64,000 nt of DNA from Prosthecobacter sp. (lineage in GTDB: Bacteria; Verrucomicrobiota; Verrucomicrobiia; Verrucomicrobiales; Verrucomicrobiaceae). This document shows, one piece after another, positions 43,320 to 50,451 of the stretch (position 1 is its first letter; every line of letters begins with the position of its first letter). Position numbers and translations under genes: made by a program. A model generated the notes under the pieces. The model was not told where the DNA came from. It was given only the letters and a program-made list of their open reading frames with translations, and did not search any database. Location: assembly GCF_014879935.1 (NCBI RefSeq), contig NZ_JACSRD010000138.1, positions 62,001-126,000 on the forward strand, given 5' to 3'.

Positions 43320-43343
43320 AAGTTCGGGTCACGGGCAGAACTT
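43320..43343. promoter_or_regulatory. Inverted repeat in the divergent HEAT-protein/LRR-protein gap
   Basis: AAGTTC (43320-43325) and GAACTT (43338-43343), with 12 bases between, lie in the 109-base gap between two divergently transcribed exported-protein genes. It could be an operator serving both, but six-base arms are weak evidence. Confidence 0.25.
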
Positions 43344-43384
43344 CAAGCTTGCAACACGGGCCGGATTCCGGCATGCCCGTGGGC

Positions 43385-44311
43385 ATGAAAAGCCGCCATT
43401 TGCACCTGCCGCTCGTCGCTTTGTCCATGCTGACGCATTGCGGTGATGAATCGAAGAAATCCGCCGCCTCGCCTGCGCCATCGCCAAAACCGGTCGCAGA
43501 AAAGCCTGCCGCGCCTGCTGCCGCCAAGCCGGAGCCGAAAAAGGTCTATTGGACGCAGGAGATGATGCACACGGAGATCAAGTATCACAATCCGGGCTAC
43601 GAGGGGAACGGGGAGTTCAACATTGAGGGCGGGAATGTGATCGCACTGAGCTTGCGCGGCGCGAAGATCGACAATGTGAAGTTTTTGCAGCACATCGAGC
43701 CGCTGGTGCTGGACCTGAGCGAGACACCCATCAACGACCTGCGCCCATTGCAGGGCAAGAAGCTGGTGGAGCTGTATCTGGAGGACACGAAGGTGCGCGA
43801 CCTCTCGCCGATCCGTGGCATGCCGCTGCAGAAGCTCTACCTGAGCCGCACGCCGGTTGAAAATCTCGGCGCGCTGGAAGGCATGCCGCTGGTGGAATTG
43901 AACGCGGTCGGCTGCCCGATCGGCGACATCGCCGGCATCGCCAAATGCCCGATTCAGATGCTCTGGCTGACCGATTGTCCGGTGGAGGACATCCGGGCGC
44001 TCAAAACGGTGCCCCTGGTCAGCGTGACCCTGCATCGCACGAAGGTGAAGGACCTCACGCCGCTGAGCGGCACCGCCTTGCAGCGCCTGCACATCGCCGA
44101 GACGCCGGTGACAGATCTGTCACCGTTGAAGGGCATGCAGCTCACGCGGCTCGTTTTCACGCCAGCGAACATCACCGCAGGCATCGACGTGGCGAAATCA
44201 CTCCCGCTCCAGGAGATTGGCACCCGTTTTGACGAGGAAGGCAAGGATTTGCAGCCGCCGCAGAGTTTTTGGGCCGCTTATGACGCGGCGGTGAAGGCCG
44301 CCACAAAATGA
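43385..44311 (+). CDS. Exported leucine-rich-repeat protein
   Basis: A 308-residue protein. The start at 43385 (MKSRHLHLPLVALSML) opens a hydrophobic export signal ending near Cys19, an imperfect lipobox (LTHC). An Ala/Pro/Lys linker follows. From about residue 85 it carries about eight leucine-rich repeats of exactly 21 residues (L-x-G-x-x-L-x-x-L-Y-L-x-x-T-x-V-x-D-L-S-P). This short bacterial LRR type is frequent in Planctomycetes/Verrucomicrobia kinase and lipoprotein families. Probable binding protein of the envelope; ligand unknown. In-frame ATGs at 43349 and 43373 are alternatives. Confidence 0.78.
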   Translation: MKSRHLHLPLVALSMLTHCGDESKKSAASPAPSPKPVAEKPAAPAAAKPEPKKVYWTQEMMHTEIKYHNPGYEGNGEFNIEGGNVIALSLRGAKIDNVKFLQHIEPLVLDLSETPINDLRPLQGKKLVELYLEDTKVRDLSPIRGMPLQKLYLSRTPVENLGALEGMPLVELNAVGCPIGDIAGIAKCPIQMLWLTDCPVEDIRALKTVPLVSVTLHRTKVKDLTPLSGTALQRLHIAETPVTDLSPLKGMQLTRLVFTPANITAGIDVAKSLPLQEIGTRFDEEGKDLQPPQSFWAAYDAAVKAATK

Positions 44312-44312
44312 G

Positions 44313-44326
44313 CAAGATTTATCTTG
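44313..44326. promoter_or_regulatory. CAAGAT-TT-ATCTTG palindrome
   Basis: A perfect 14-base dyad (CAAGAT 44313-44318, ATCTTG 44321-44326) directly after the LRR gene stop and 42 bases before the cNMP-binding protein start. It is the right size and place for a dimeric regulator's operator. Its regulator is unknown; the downstream protein lacks a DNA-binding domain. Confidence 0.35.
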
Positions 44327-44367
44327 TCCCGGAGTGAGGTCTCCTGACAGAATCCCGGGCAAGTACC

Positions 44368-44967
44368 ATGAAAGAATTTGCCTACATTCATGACGCGAAG
44401 CAGAACCCGTCGCCCCTGCGCGCGGTGCCTGCGCTCGCCAGTTTCAGCGACGACCAGCTCGACGATGTTTTGAACTCCAGCAGCCTGCTCCAGTGCGAGC
44501 CCGGCGACCACATCATCCAGGAGGGCAGCATCGACTCGCGCATCTACGTCCTGCTCAACGGTGAGCTCGAAGTGCGCGTCGGCGGCAAGAAAGTCGCAGC
44601 CATCACCCGCATCGGCGAGGTGTTCGGGGAACTGGCGCTGGTGAACCAGGACAAGCGCCTCGCCTCCGTCATCGCCTCCACGAAGGCCGTCTGCCTCGCG
44701 GTGGACCAGAAATTTCTCCAGGACATCCATCCGCGCGAGCAGGACCCGGATTTCCACGCCGCGCTGTATGAGTTCGTCGCCCGTCTCGTGGTGCGGAAAC
44801 TGGAAGCGACGTCGAAACGCCTCGCCGAGGTCGAAAAGGAACTGCGTCAGCTCCGTGAGGCGCAAACGATAGCCCAACCGGCGCCGGTGGCACCTGCGGC
44901 GGTTCCGAAGCTCAAGCGGCCGGTGAAACGCGTCAGCGCGGCCCGGAAGCCCGCGAGACGTCGCTGA
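44368..44967 (+). CDS. Cyclic-nucleotide-binding-domain protein without HTH
   Basis: A 199-residue protein with one cNMP-binding (CAP-ED) domain. DHIIQEGSIDSRIYVLLNGELEV forms the beta-roll, and FGELALVNQDKRLASV is the phosphate-binding cassette with the Glu and Arg needed for nucleotide binding. Crp-family proteins then have a helix-turn-helix. Here the domain is followed instead by a coiled helix (RLAEVEKELRQLREAQ) and a Pro/Ala then Lys/Arg-rich tail. It may be a sensor that acts through protein or nucleic-acid contacts of the basic tail. Its 3' end overlaps mtnA by 35 bases. Confidence 0.85.
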   Translation: MKEFAYIHDAKQNPSPLRAVPALASFSDDQLDDVLNSSSLLQCEPGDHIIQEGSIDSRIYVLLNGELEVRVGGKKVAAITRIGEVFGELALVNQDKRLASVIASTKAVCLAVDQKFLQDIHPREQDPDFHAALYEFVARLVVRKLEATSKRLAEVEKELRQLREAQTIAQPAPVAPAAVPKLKRPVKRVSAARKPARRR

Positions 44968-46039
44968 ACGCGGCGCGCAACGCTTCTTCGTCCGCAGGGA
45001 AAACGCCACGCTCGGTGATTAAACCGGTCACCAGGCGCGCAGGGGTCACGTCGAAGGCAAAGTTCGCCAGCGGCGCTGCTGCCGGGACGACACGCACGTT
45101 GTGCAGTGCGCCGCTGGCGTCGGTTCCCTCCATCCAGGCGACTTCTTCGCCGCCACGCTGCTCGATGGGGATGTTTTTCACGCCGTCAGTGATGGTCCAG
45201 TCAAAGGTGGATGACGGCAAGGCGACGTAAAAGGGCACACCGTTGTCCTGTGCCGCCAGCGCCTTCAAGTAAGTGCCGATCTTGTTTGCCACGTCGCCAT
45301 TCCGCGTCACGCGATCAGCCCCGGTGATGACGAGGTCGACCTGGCCGTGCTGCATGAGATGCCCGCCCGTGTTGTCGGCGATGACGGTGTGCGGCACGCC
45401 ATGCTGGGCGAGTTCCCAGGCCGTGAGACGCGCACCCTGGTTGCGAGGGCGAGTTTCATCGACCCAGACATGGATTTTGATGCCCGCATCATGCGCGGCG
45501 TAGATCGGCGCGGTGGCTGATCCGTGATCCACAAACGCCAGCCAGCCCGCGTTGCAATGCGTGAGCACATTCACGACTTCCCCCGGCTTTTTCGCCGCGA
45601 TCTCGCGGATGAGTTCGAGGCCGTGCACGCCGATTTGCGCGCAAGCAGCGGCATCTTCGTCGGCAACCGCCTCTGCTTCGCGTTTGGCGATGCTTCCCCA
45701 CATGGCGACAGGCTGATTTCGCAGCGCGGCGAGCTGCCGATTGACCGCCCAGGCCAGATTCACGGCGGTTGGACGTGTTTCGATCAAGGACCGGGCCAAA
45801 GCCTCAAGTTCCGCATCATTTTGCACCTCGATGGCCGCCAAAGCCATGCCGTAGCCCGCTGTCGCACCGATGCAGCCCGCACCACGCACCGCCATGTCAC
45901 GAATGGCATGCGCCACCTCCGCCACCGACTTCAAATCGATGATTTCAAACGCCCACGGCAGCCGGCGCTGGTCGATGATGCGCACGAGGCCCGGCTCGGG
46001 CATCCAGACGGTGCGGTAATGGTGGCCGTGGGCGAGCAT
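44933..46039 (-). CDS. mtnA: S-methyl-5-thioribose-1-phosphate isomerase
   Basis: A 368-residue MtnA of the methionine-salvage pathway (MTR-1-P to MTRu-1-P). Conserved blocks are RGAGCIGATAGYGMALA, LTHCNAGWLA with the catalytic Cys, WVDETRPRNQGARLTAWEL, and ITGADRVTRNGDVANKIGTY with the catalytic Asp. Length is standard. No other salvage genes are adjacent. It starts three bases before the end of the PIN toxin gene, so it is probably read from the toxin-antitoxin transcript or from rlmN. Confidence 0.95.
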   Translation of the reverse strand: MLAHGHHYRTVWMPEPGLVRIIDQRRLPWAFEIIDLKSVAEVAHAIRDMAVRGAGCIGATAGYGMALAAIEVQNDAELEALARSLIETRPTAVNLAWAVNRQLAALRNQPVAMWGSIAKREAEAVADEDAAACAQIGVHGLELIREIAAKKPGEVVNVLTHCNAGWLAFVDHGSATAPIYAAHDAGIKIHVWVDETRPRNQGARLTAWELAQHGVPHTVIADNTGGHLMQHGQVDLVITGADRVTRNGDVANKIGTYLKALAAQDNGVPFYVALPSSTFDWTITDGVKNIPIEQRGGEEVAWMEGTDASGALHNVRVVPAAAPLANFAFDVTPARLVTGLITERGVFPADEEALRAAFSDVSRASGPR

Positions 46040-46042
46040 GAG

Positions 46043-46468
46043 TCAGTAAAGCCAGTTTTCGAAACGCAGGCCGGGGACTTGAACGAAGTCGCGGGCATTG
46101 GCGGTCAGGAGCAATGCGCCGTGGGCCAAGGCGATCGAAGCAATCTTCAAGTCCATCGTTCCAATGCGCACCCTGGCTTTTCGCAGGGCTGTCGTCGTTG
46201 CCGCAGCGGTTTGATCGAACGGAATAATCCTCCAGGCCGAGAAAAAACGCACCAGATCAACCAGCCTTTGATAGTGGGCCGGTTGTCTCATGACATCTAC
46301 TGTCGAATGAATCTCAGCCAGCCATCCACGCATCTGTTCTTCCAGTGTGACTGCCGACACGACGAAATCCTGGTCTTGAGAGCTGTCGATGCGCATGTGC
46401 AGGCGGATGGAAGCCTCGCCGTCACGATACTTCAGGGCTGACCAGTGATCTGTGTCGAGGATGATCAT
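46043..46468 (-). CDS. PIN-domain (VapC-like) toxin ribonuclease
   Basis: A 141-residue PIN protein. Acidic residues are visible as Asp in MIILDTDHWSAL, Glu in AVTLEEQM, Asp in GTMDLKIASIA, and the VapC-type ending LLTANARDFVQVPGL. It overlaps the antitoxin gene by four bases (ATGA). As with the first pair in this window, it sits directly between RNA-methyltransferase and metabolic genes in the same orientation. Confidence 0.87.
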   Translation of the reverse strand: MIILDTDHWSALKYRDGEASIRLHMRIDSSQDQDFVVSAVTLEEQMRGWLAEIHSTVDVMRQPAHYQRLVDLVRFFSAWRIIPFDQTAAATTTALRKARVRIGTMDLKIASIALAHGALLLTANARDFVQVPGLRFENWLY

Positions 46469-46671
46469 CCTCGTCTGGCTTTACGACCTTCGGAACGCCG
46501 AATGGCAGCTCCCTGCGCATCGATGCGCTTCATGAGATCATCTCCATCAAACATGCCGACGGACTTTTTCCAGTCATCACGTCCAGGTTCATGAGGCTGA
46601 AGACGGCCCATGAGTGTTTCCATCGTCTTTTCGAGTTTTGCCACACGGGCGGCGAGTGTTACAGTTGCCAT
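46465..46671 (-). CDS. Antitoxin partner of the second PIN toxin
   Basis: A 68-residue protein with an N-terminal coiled-coil (LAARVAKLEKTMETLMGRL), a short Trp-containing DDWKKSVGMFDGDD toxin-contacting-like segment, and a basic C-terminus (IRRSEGRKARRG). This is the layout of coiled-coil VapC antitoxins. Coupled to the toxin by a four-base overlap. It starts 45 bases after the rlmN stop. Confidence 0.78.
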   Translation of the reverse strand: MATVTLAARVAKLEKTMETLMGRLQPHEPGRDDWKKSVGMFDGDDLMKRIDAQGAAIRRSEGRKARRG

Positions 46672-46716
46672 GAAAGAAGATGTTTTCGGGAAAACGCATT
46701 GCCAGTGGTTTTTGCA

Positions 46717-47841
46717 TCATCCTCCAGCTCCAATCGTGATGCGCTTTGCCGGGATCGGCGATTCGATGATGCCGAGTTCGGTCTCCTGTTTCAGACGGAG
46801 CTGGCCGCAGGCGGCGGCGATGTCGTGGCCTTTTTCGCGGCGGAGGGTGGCGGTGACACCGGCTTTCGTCAGCACGTCGAGGAAGGCGTCCTGCTGCGGT
46901 TCGCTGGGGCGCACCCACGGCAGGCCTTCGACCGTGTTGTAGGGGATGAGATTGACCTTCGCATTCACGCCGCGGGCGCGTTTCGCGAGCACGCGGGCCT
47001 GGTCGAGGCTGTCGTTGATGTTTTCGATGAGGATGAACTCGAAGGTGAGGAACTGCTTCCGGCGTGCATTCCAGTCTTCAAGCGCTTCAAACAGCTCCGC
47101 GAGGTTGTGCTTGCGGTTCACCGGCATGATTTTCTCGCGCACCTCGTCGGTGGCGCCGTGCAGGGAGATGGCGAGGCGGATTTGCAGCGGAAAATCAGCG
47201 AGTTTCTTGATCTGCGGTGCCAGACCACTGGTGCTGACGGTCATGTGACGTGCGCCGATGCCGATGCCCCAGTCGGCGTTGAGGATTTCGATGGCTTTGG
47301 TGACGTTCGAGTAGTTCGCGAGCGGCTCGCCCATGCCCATGAAGACGAGATTGTCCACACGTTCGCCCGCATGGGCCTCGACTTGAACGATCTGCTCCAC
47401 GATCTCGCCAGCGGTGAGATTGCGCGTGAATCCGGCGAGGCCGCTGGCGCAAAATTTGCAATCGTAAGCACAGCCGACCTGGCTGGAGACGCAGAGCGTG
47501 CGGCGGTCGGATTTGCCGCCGTAAAGCGCGGGATTTGCCGGGATGAGCACGGTTTCGACGTAGCGGCCGTCGTGCAGCTTGAGGAGGAATTTGCGCGTGG
47601 TGTCGGCCGAACCGGTCACTTTGGCGATCTGCATCGAGCGCGTGACAAATCGCGTCGCCAGGGCTTCGCGCGTCGCCTTAGGCAGGTTCGTCATTTCATC
47701 GAAACTGGCGGCGCGTTTGGCGAAAACCCACTCCACGAGCTGTTTCGCGCGAAACGCCGGCTGTCCGAGCTCCGCGAACACGGCGGCGATCTCCTCCGGC
47801 TTCATGCCGAGGAGCGCTTGGGGCGTGTTTGCGATGCTCAT
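46717..47841 (-). CDS. rlmN: Dual-specificity RNA methyltransferase RlmN
   Basis: A 374-residue radical-SAM enzyme that methylates C2 of A2503 in 23S rRNA and A37 in some tRNAs. The iron-sulfur CxxxCxxC motif is in CAYDCKFCAS, and the two methylating Cys residues are expected near FMGMGEPLAN and in DIAAACGQLR. The N-terminus MSIANTPQALLGMKPEEI is typical. Upstream it is divergent from a small membrane-protein gene; downstream lies the PIN toxin-antitoxin pair. Confidence 0.96.
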   Translation of the reverse strand: MSIANTPQALLGMKPEEIAAVFAELGQPAFRAKQLVEWVFAKRAASFDEMTNLPKATREALATRFVTRSMQIAKVTGSADTTRKFLLKLHDGRYVETVLIPANPALYGGKSDRRTLCVSSQVGCAYDCKFCASGLAGFTRNLTAGEIVEQIVQVEAHAGERVDNLVFMGMGEPLANYSNVTKAIEILNADWGIGIGARHMTVSTSGLAPQIKKLADFPLQIRLAISLHGATDEVREKIMPVNRKHNLAELFEALEDWNARRKQFLTFEFILIENINDSLDQARVLAKRARGVNAKVNLIPYNTVEGLPWVRPSEPQQDAFLDVLTKAGVTATLRREKGHDIAAACGQLRLKQETELGIIESPIPAKRITIGAGG

Positions 47842-47903
47842 TCGATGACAGTGGCAATGAAATGACGATTTGAAATTCGAGATTTGAGTTTGATGCTCGC
47901 CCC

Positions 47904-48296
47904 ATGGGAATCCCGGGCCTCATCCTGCTGCTGGTCATGCTTGTGCTGATCGGTGTGGGCATCGCCGTGGGTTTGTTCGCCTGTGCGATCGCGGCGGCAC
48001 TGGTCACGCTGGGCGTGGTGTCGAGTTCGGTGGCACTGGGCTTTTTCACCAAGCGACCGGAGACGGCGGTGCGCGCGTTTCTGCTGCAATGTGGAGTGCT
48101 GGCAGGCATCCCGGCGGGTGCGGTGACGGCATGGCTCGGACGTGCGCTGCTCGAAAAAGCGGACCAAAGCTGGTTGGTGGCCGTCTATGGCGGCATCGGC
48201 GGCGCTTTCGCGGGTGCCTTGTTGGCACTGCTGCTGGATTTCATCTTCCGCCGCACGCATGCGTGGGTCGAGCAGCGTGTGAATGCGGCGGCGTAG
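47904..48296 (+). CDS. Small membrane protein
   Basis: A 130-residue protein with a long N-terminal hydrophobic hairpin (residues 4-45, very Leu/Val/Gly-rich) and a second pair of helices (GVLAGIPAGAVTAWL and AVYGGIGGAFAGALLALLLDFIF). I do not recognise the family. Glycine-zipper-like spacing in the last helices suggests oligomeric membrane packing. It is followed immediately by a repeat cluster. Confidence 0.7.
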   Translation: MGIPGLILLLVMLVLIGVGIAVGLFACAIAAALVTLGVVSSSVALGFFTKRPETAVRAFLLQCGVLAGIPAGAVTAWLGRALLEKADQSWLVAVYGGIGGAFAGALLALLLDFIFRRTHAWVEQRVNAAA

Positions 48297-48468
48297 GCGG
48301 ATGTGTTCGGCGTGTGAGACGAGGCTGCTGGAAGGGTTCTCTTTGCCGAACCATCCGGCTTCGAGGTGTGCGCAAACCGGGCTGCCAGGCGCGACCACCC
48401 AGCGCCGGATAGTTTGGCGAAGGATGCTGACGCGGCAGCGCCGACCTTTCCCGCCAAACACATCCGGC
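48297..48468. repeat. Four alternating copies of a 16-17-base palindromic element (BIME-like)
   Basis: Consensus GCCGGATgtGTTtGGCG occurs at 48297-48312 (+), 48345-48359 (-), 48404-48419 (+) and 48452-48468 (-), i.e. strictly alternating orientation in the 177 bases between the membrane-protein and AraC genes. Copies 1/2 and 3/4 can each form a cruciform or hairpin of about 60 bases, and copies 1/4 a larger one. The arrangement resembles REP/BIME elements. Nothing else is visible in this gap. Confidence 0.7.
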
Positions 48469-48473
48469 CTGCT

Positions 48474-49352
48474 TTACGGCTGCCGTTCCTGCTCACGGAA
48501 CTGCGTGGGCGTGAGCTTGGTCATCTTCTTGAAGTCCTTGCTGAAGAAAAACTGGTCGTGGTAGCCGACCTGGCGGGCGATTTCCTTCACCGGGTCGTCG
48601 GATTCGATGAGACGGCGCTTCGCCTGGTTGATGCGTTCGCGGCGCAGCCAGTCGATGGGGCTGGTGCCGATGGCGGCCTTGAACTGGCGGCTGAAATGGC
48701 TCTCGCTCATGCCGCTGAGGTTGGCCAGTTCGGCGACACGCATCGGCAGGTGGAAGTAGAGCCGCATGCGTTCAAGCGCCTTGGCAACGGCAGTCGGGAG
48801 TTCCGGCTGCACGAGGCCGGGTTCGGAAAGTCGCACGTGGAAGGCGAGGCCGATCAGGGCGGCGACGGCGGCGCTGGCGAGCGCGGCATCGCTCGGGCGC
48901 GTGCCGCTCATGAACTGGAAGGCGTTTTCAAATTCACGCACCACAGCCTGCTCGTTCACGCCTTCCAGCACGGGCTGGGAGCGCACCTGGAGCAGTTCGG
49001 CGATGCGATCCAGCGGTCTGCCTTCGACACGCAGCCAGAAGAGCTCCCAGGGATCGCGATTGTAAGCGCCGTAGAGGTGCGGGTGGTGGCAGTTCACCCA
49101 GACGAGGGCACCAGGGCCCACATCATGGCGTTTGCCGCCCACTTGGACCCAGCCGCGGCCGCGGAGGCAGAAGATAAGCTCGTGGCCGGGGTAGGTTTCG
49201 CGCTCGATGCGGTGCTCGCAGCCTGCCCGGAGGTGGCCGCCACGGACCACTGAATAAAACAAATCGCGCTGCCAGTCCGCAGGAGTGGCATAGAGATTCT
49301 TCAGGAAGACGGTTTCCTGGAACAGCGTGACGGCCATGGCCGGATAATACAT
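48474..49352 (-). CDS. AraC-family transcriptional regulator
   Basis: A 292-residue AraC/XylS regulator. The N-terminal cupin-like sensor has PGHELIFCLRGRGWVQVGG and VWVNCHHPHLYG. The C-terminal double HTH has MRVAELANLSGMSESHFSRQFKAAIG and DPVKEIARQVGYHDQFFFSKDFKK, ending with the usual LTPTQFREQ. A second ATG at 49337 (MAVTLF) is an alternative start. It probably senses a sugar-like ligand. The target is not evident, since no sugar operon is adjacent; it is divergent from fmdB. Confidence 0.92.
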   Translation of the reverse strand: MYYPAMAVTLFQETVFLKNLYATPADWQRDLFYSVVRGGHLRAGCEHRIERETYPGHELIFCLRGRGWVQVGGKRHDVGPGALVWVNCHHPHLYGAYNRDPWELFWLRVEGRPLDRIAELLQVRSQPVLEGVNEQAVVREFENAFQFMSGTRPSDAALASAAVAALIGLAFHVRLSEPGLVQPELPTAVAKALERMRLYFHLPMRVAELANLSGMSESHFSRQFKAAIGTSPIDWLRRERINQAKRRLIESDDPVKEIARQVGYHDQFFFSKDFKKMTKLTPTQFREQERQP

Positions 49353-49414
49353 TCACCACCACTTCCCTGTCGAGCGCAGATTGCATGCTGCAAAGCGGGC
49401 GCGGGGAAAATCCT

Positions 49415-49443
49415 TTGCAGCCCAGTTCCCGGCACGGCATAAT
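49415..49443 (+). promoter_or_regulatory. Candidate sigma-70 promoter of the FmdB gene
   Basis: TTGCAG (49415-49420), 17 bases, CATAAT (49438-49443), 54 bases before the FmdB start at 49497. The -10 box is close to consensus, the -35 box weaker. Confidence 0.5.
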
Positions 49444-49496
49444 CGCCGCCCTTTGTTGCGCGTCACCCAAACCCCCGCGCACGATCTTCTGAACCT

Positions 49497-49850
49497 ATGC
49501 CCACCTACGATTACGAGTGCCAGACGTGCGGCCACCAGTTCGAGGCCAAGCAGTCCATGAAAGACCCGCACCTCACCGATTGCCCGCAGCAGGACTGCGC
49601 CGGTCCGGTGAAGCGCAAGATCGGCGTTGGCGCCGGTTTCATCTTCAAAGGCAACGGCTTCTACATCACCGACTACCGCAGCGATTCCTACAAGGCGGCG
49701 GCGAAAAAGGATGCCGAAAGCGCCTCGGCTTCATCCAGTGCGAGCACGGCGGCCAGTTCCACCAGCGCGAGCAGCAGCGGCAGCAGTAGTTCCGGCGGTT
49801 CGTCGGCAGGCAGCAGTGCCGCGCCGGCAAAGACGGGTGCGGCGGCCTGA
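49497..49850 (+). CDS. FmdB-family zinc-ribbon protein with Ser-rich tail
   Basis: A 117-residue protein. Residues 1-40 are the FmdB zinc ribbon (MPTYDYECQTCGHQFE then DCPQQDC), followed by the family motif KRKIGVGAGFIFKGNGFYITDYR. The last 45 residues are a Ser/Ala/Gly low-complexity tail. FmdB proteins are putative regulatory or chaperone-like proteins of unknown partner. It is followed, 28 bases on, by an exported-protein gene in the same direction. Confidence 0.9.
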   Translation: MPTYDYECQTCGHQFEAKQSMKDPHLTDCPQQDCAGPVKRKIGVGAGFIFKGNGFYITDYRSDSYKAAAKKDAESASASSSASTAASSTSASSSGSSSSGGSSAGSSAAPAKTGAAA

Positions 49851-49878
49851 GCCTGCGGTCATTCATCCCGACACTGAC

Positions 49879-50451
49879 GTGAAACACCGCCTCCTCCAGA
49901 CATTCCGGCTGCTGATCATCAGTGCGCTGGCTGGAGCCGTGTGGGTGGCGCATCGTCCTGAGACACTGCCACGCACTCCGGCGGCAAACAACGCCAAGGG
50001 GGATGACATGCTCGACATGCTGCGTCAGTCCGCCATCAAGCGCGCGTCTTTGATGGAGATCACCGAGGCGGAGATCAACCGCCACCTTGCCGCGAATGTC
50101 TCCAGCAAGATGGCCGCCATGTTCGGCGGCTGGATCAAGTTTGAAGGCGCACGGGTGGATTTGGAGCCGGAAAGCGCCCGTGTGTTCCTCGTCTGGAACC
50201 TGAAGGGCCAGATCCGCACCGCCAGCGTCGATCTCGCCATCAGCCGCGAGGGGGAAAACTTCCACGTCGAGCTGCTGCGCGGCGCCTACGGCCACCTGCG
50301 CATGCCCCGGGGCATGATGCGGCCGTTGTATCCGGCCTTGGAGGCAGTCGCTGACACTCTGCAGCCGGAAATCCGCGCCTTGTTTCAGATGACGAAGATC
50401 ACCATCGCCAAAGACAAGCTCGTGCTCGATCCCCGTTTCCCCTCCGCATGA
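49879..50451 (+). CDS. Membrane-anchored protein of unknown function, GTG start
   Basis: A 190-residue protein. No ATG is suitably placed: the GTG at 49879 gives VKHRLLQTFRLLIISALAGAVWVA, an N-terminal signal-anchor. An ATG far upstream lies inside fmdB in another frame and would add implausible basic sequence. The exterior part has DMLRQSAIKRASLMEITEAEINRHLAANV and a beta-rich IKFEGARVDLEPESARVFLVWNL, like lipid- or ligand-binding sheets, but I do not recognise it. It overlaps the next gene by four bases (ATGA), so the two products are probably made together. Confidence 0.72.
   Translation: MKHRLLQTFRLLIISALAGAVWVAHRPETLPRTPAANNAKGDDMLDMLRQSAIKRASLMEITEAEINRHLAANVSSKMAAMFGGWIKFEGARVDLEPESARVFLVWNLKGQIRTASVDLAISREGENFHVELLRGAYGHLRMPRGMMRPLYPALEAVADTLQPEIRALFQMTKITIAKDKLVLDPRFPSA

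Noticed and set aside
48283-48564. Small plus-strand open frame across the repeat cluster
   Set aside because: It spans the palindromic repeats and runs into the AraC gene antisense; no protein-like sequence.
49627-49878. ATG start at 49627 for the exported protein ending at 50451
   Set aside because: It would read the FmdB gene in the wrong frame, giving a very basic 84-residue leader; the GTG at 49879 gives a proper signal-anchor.
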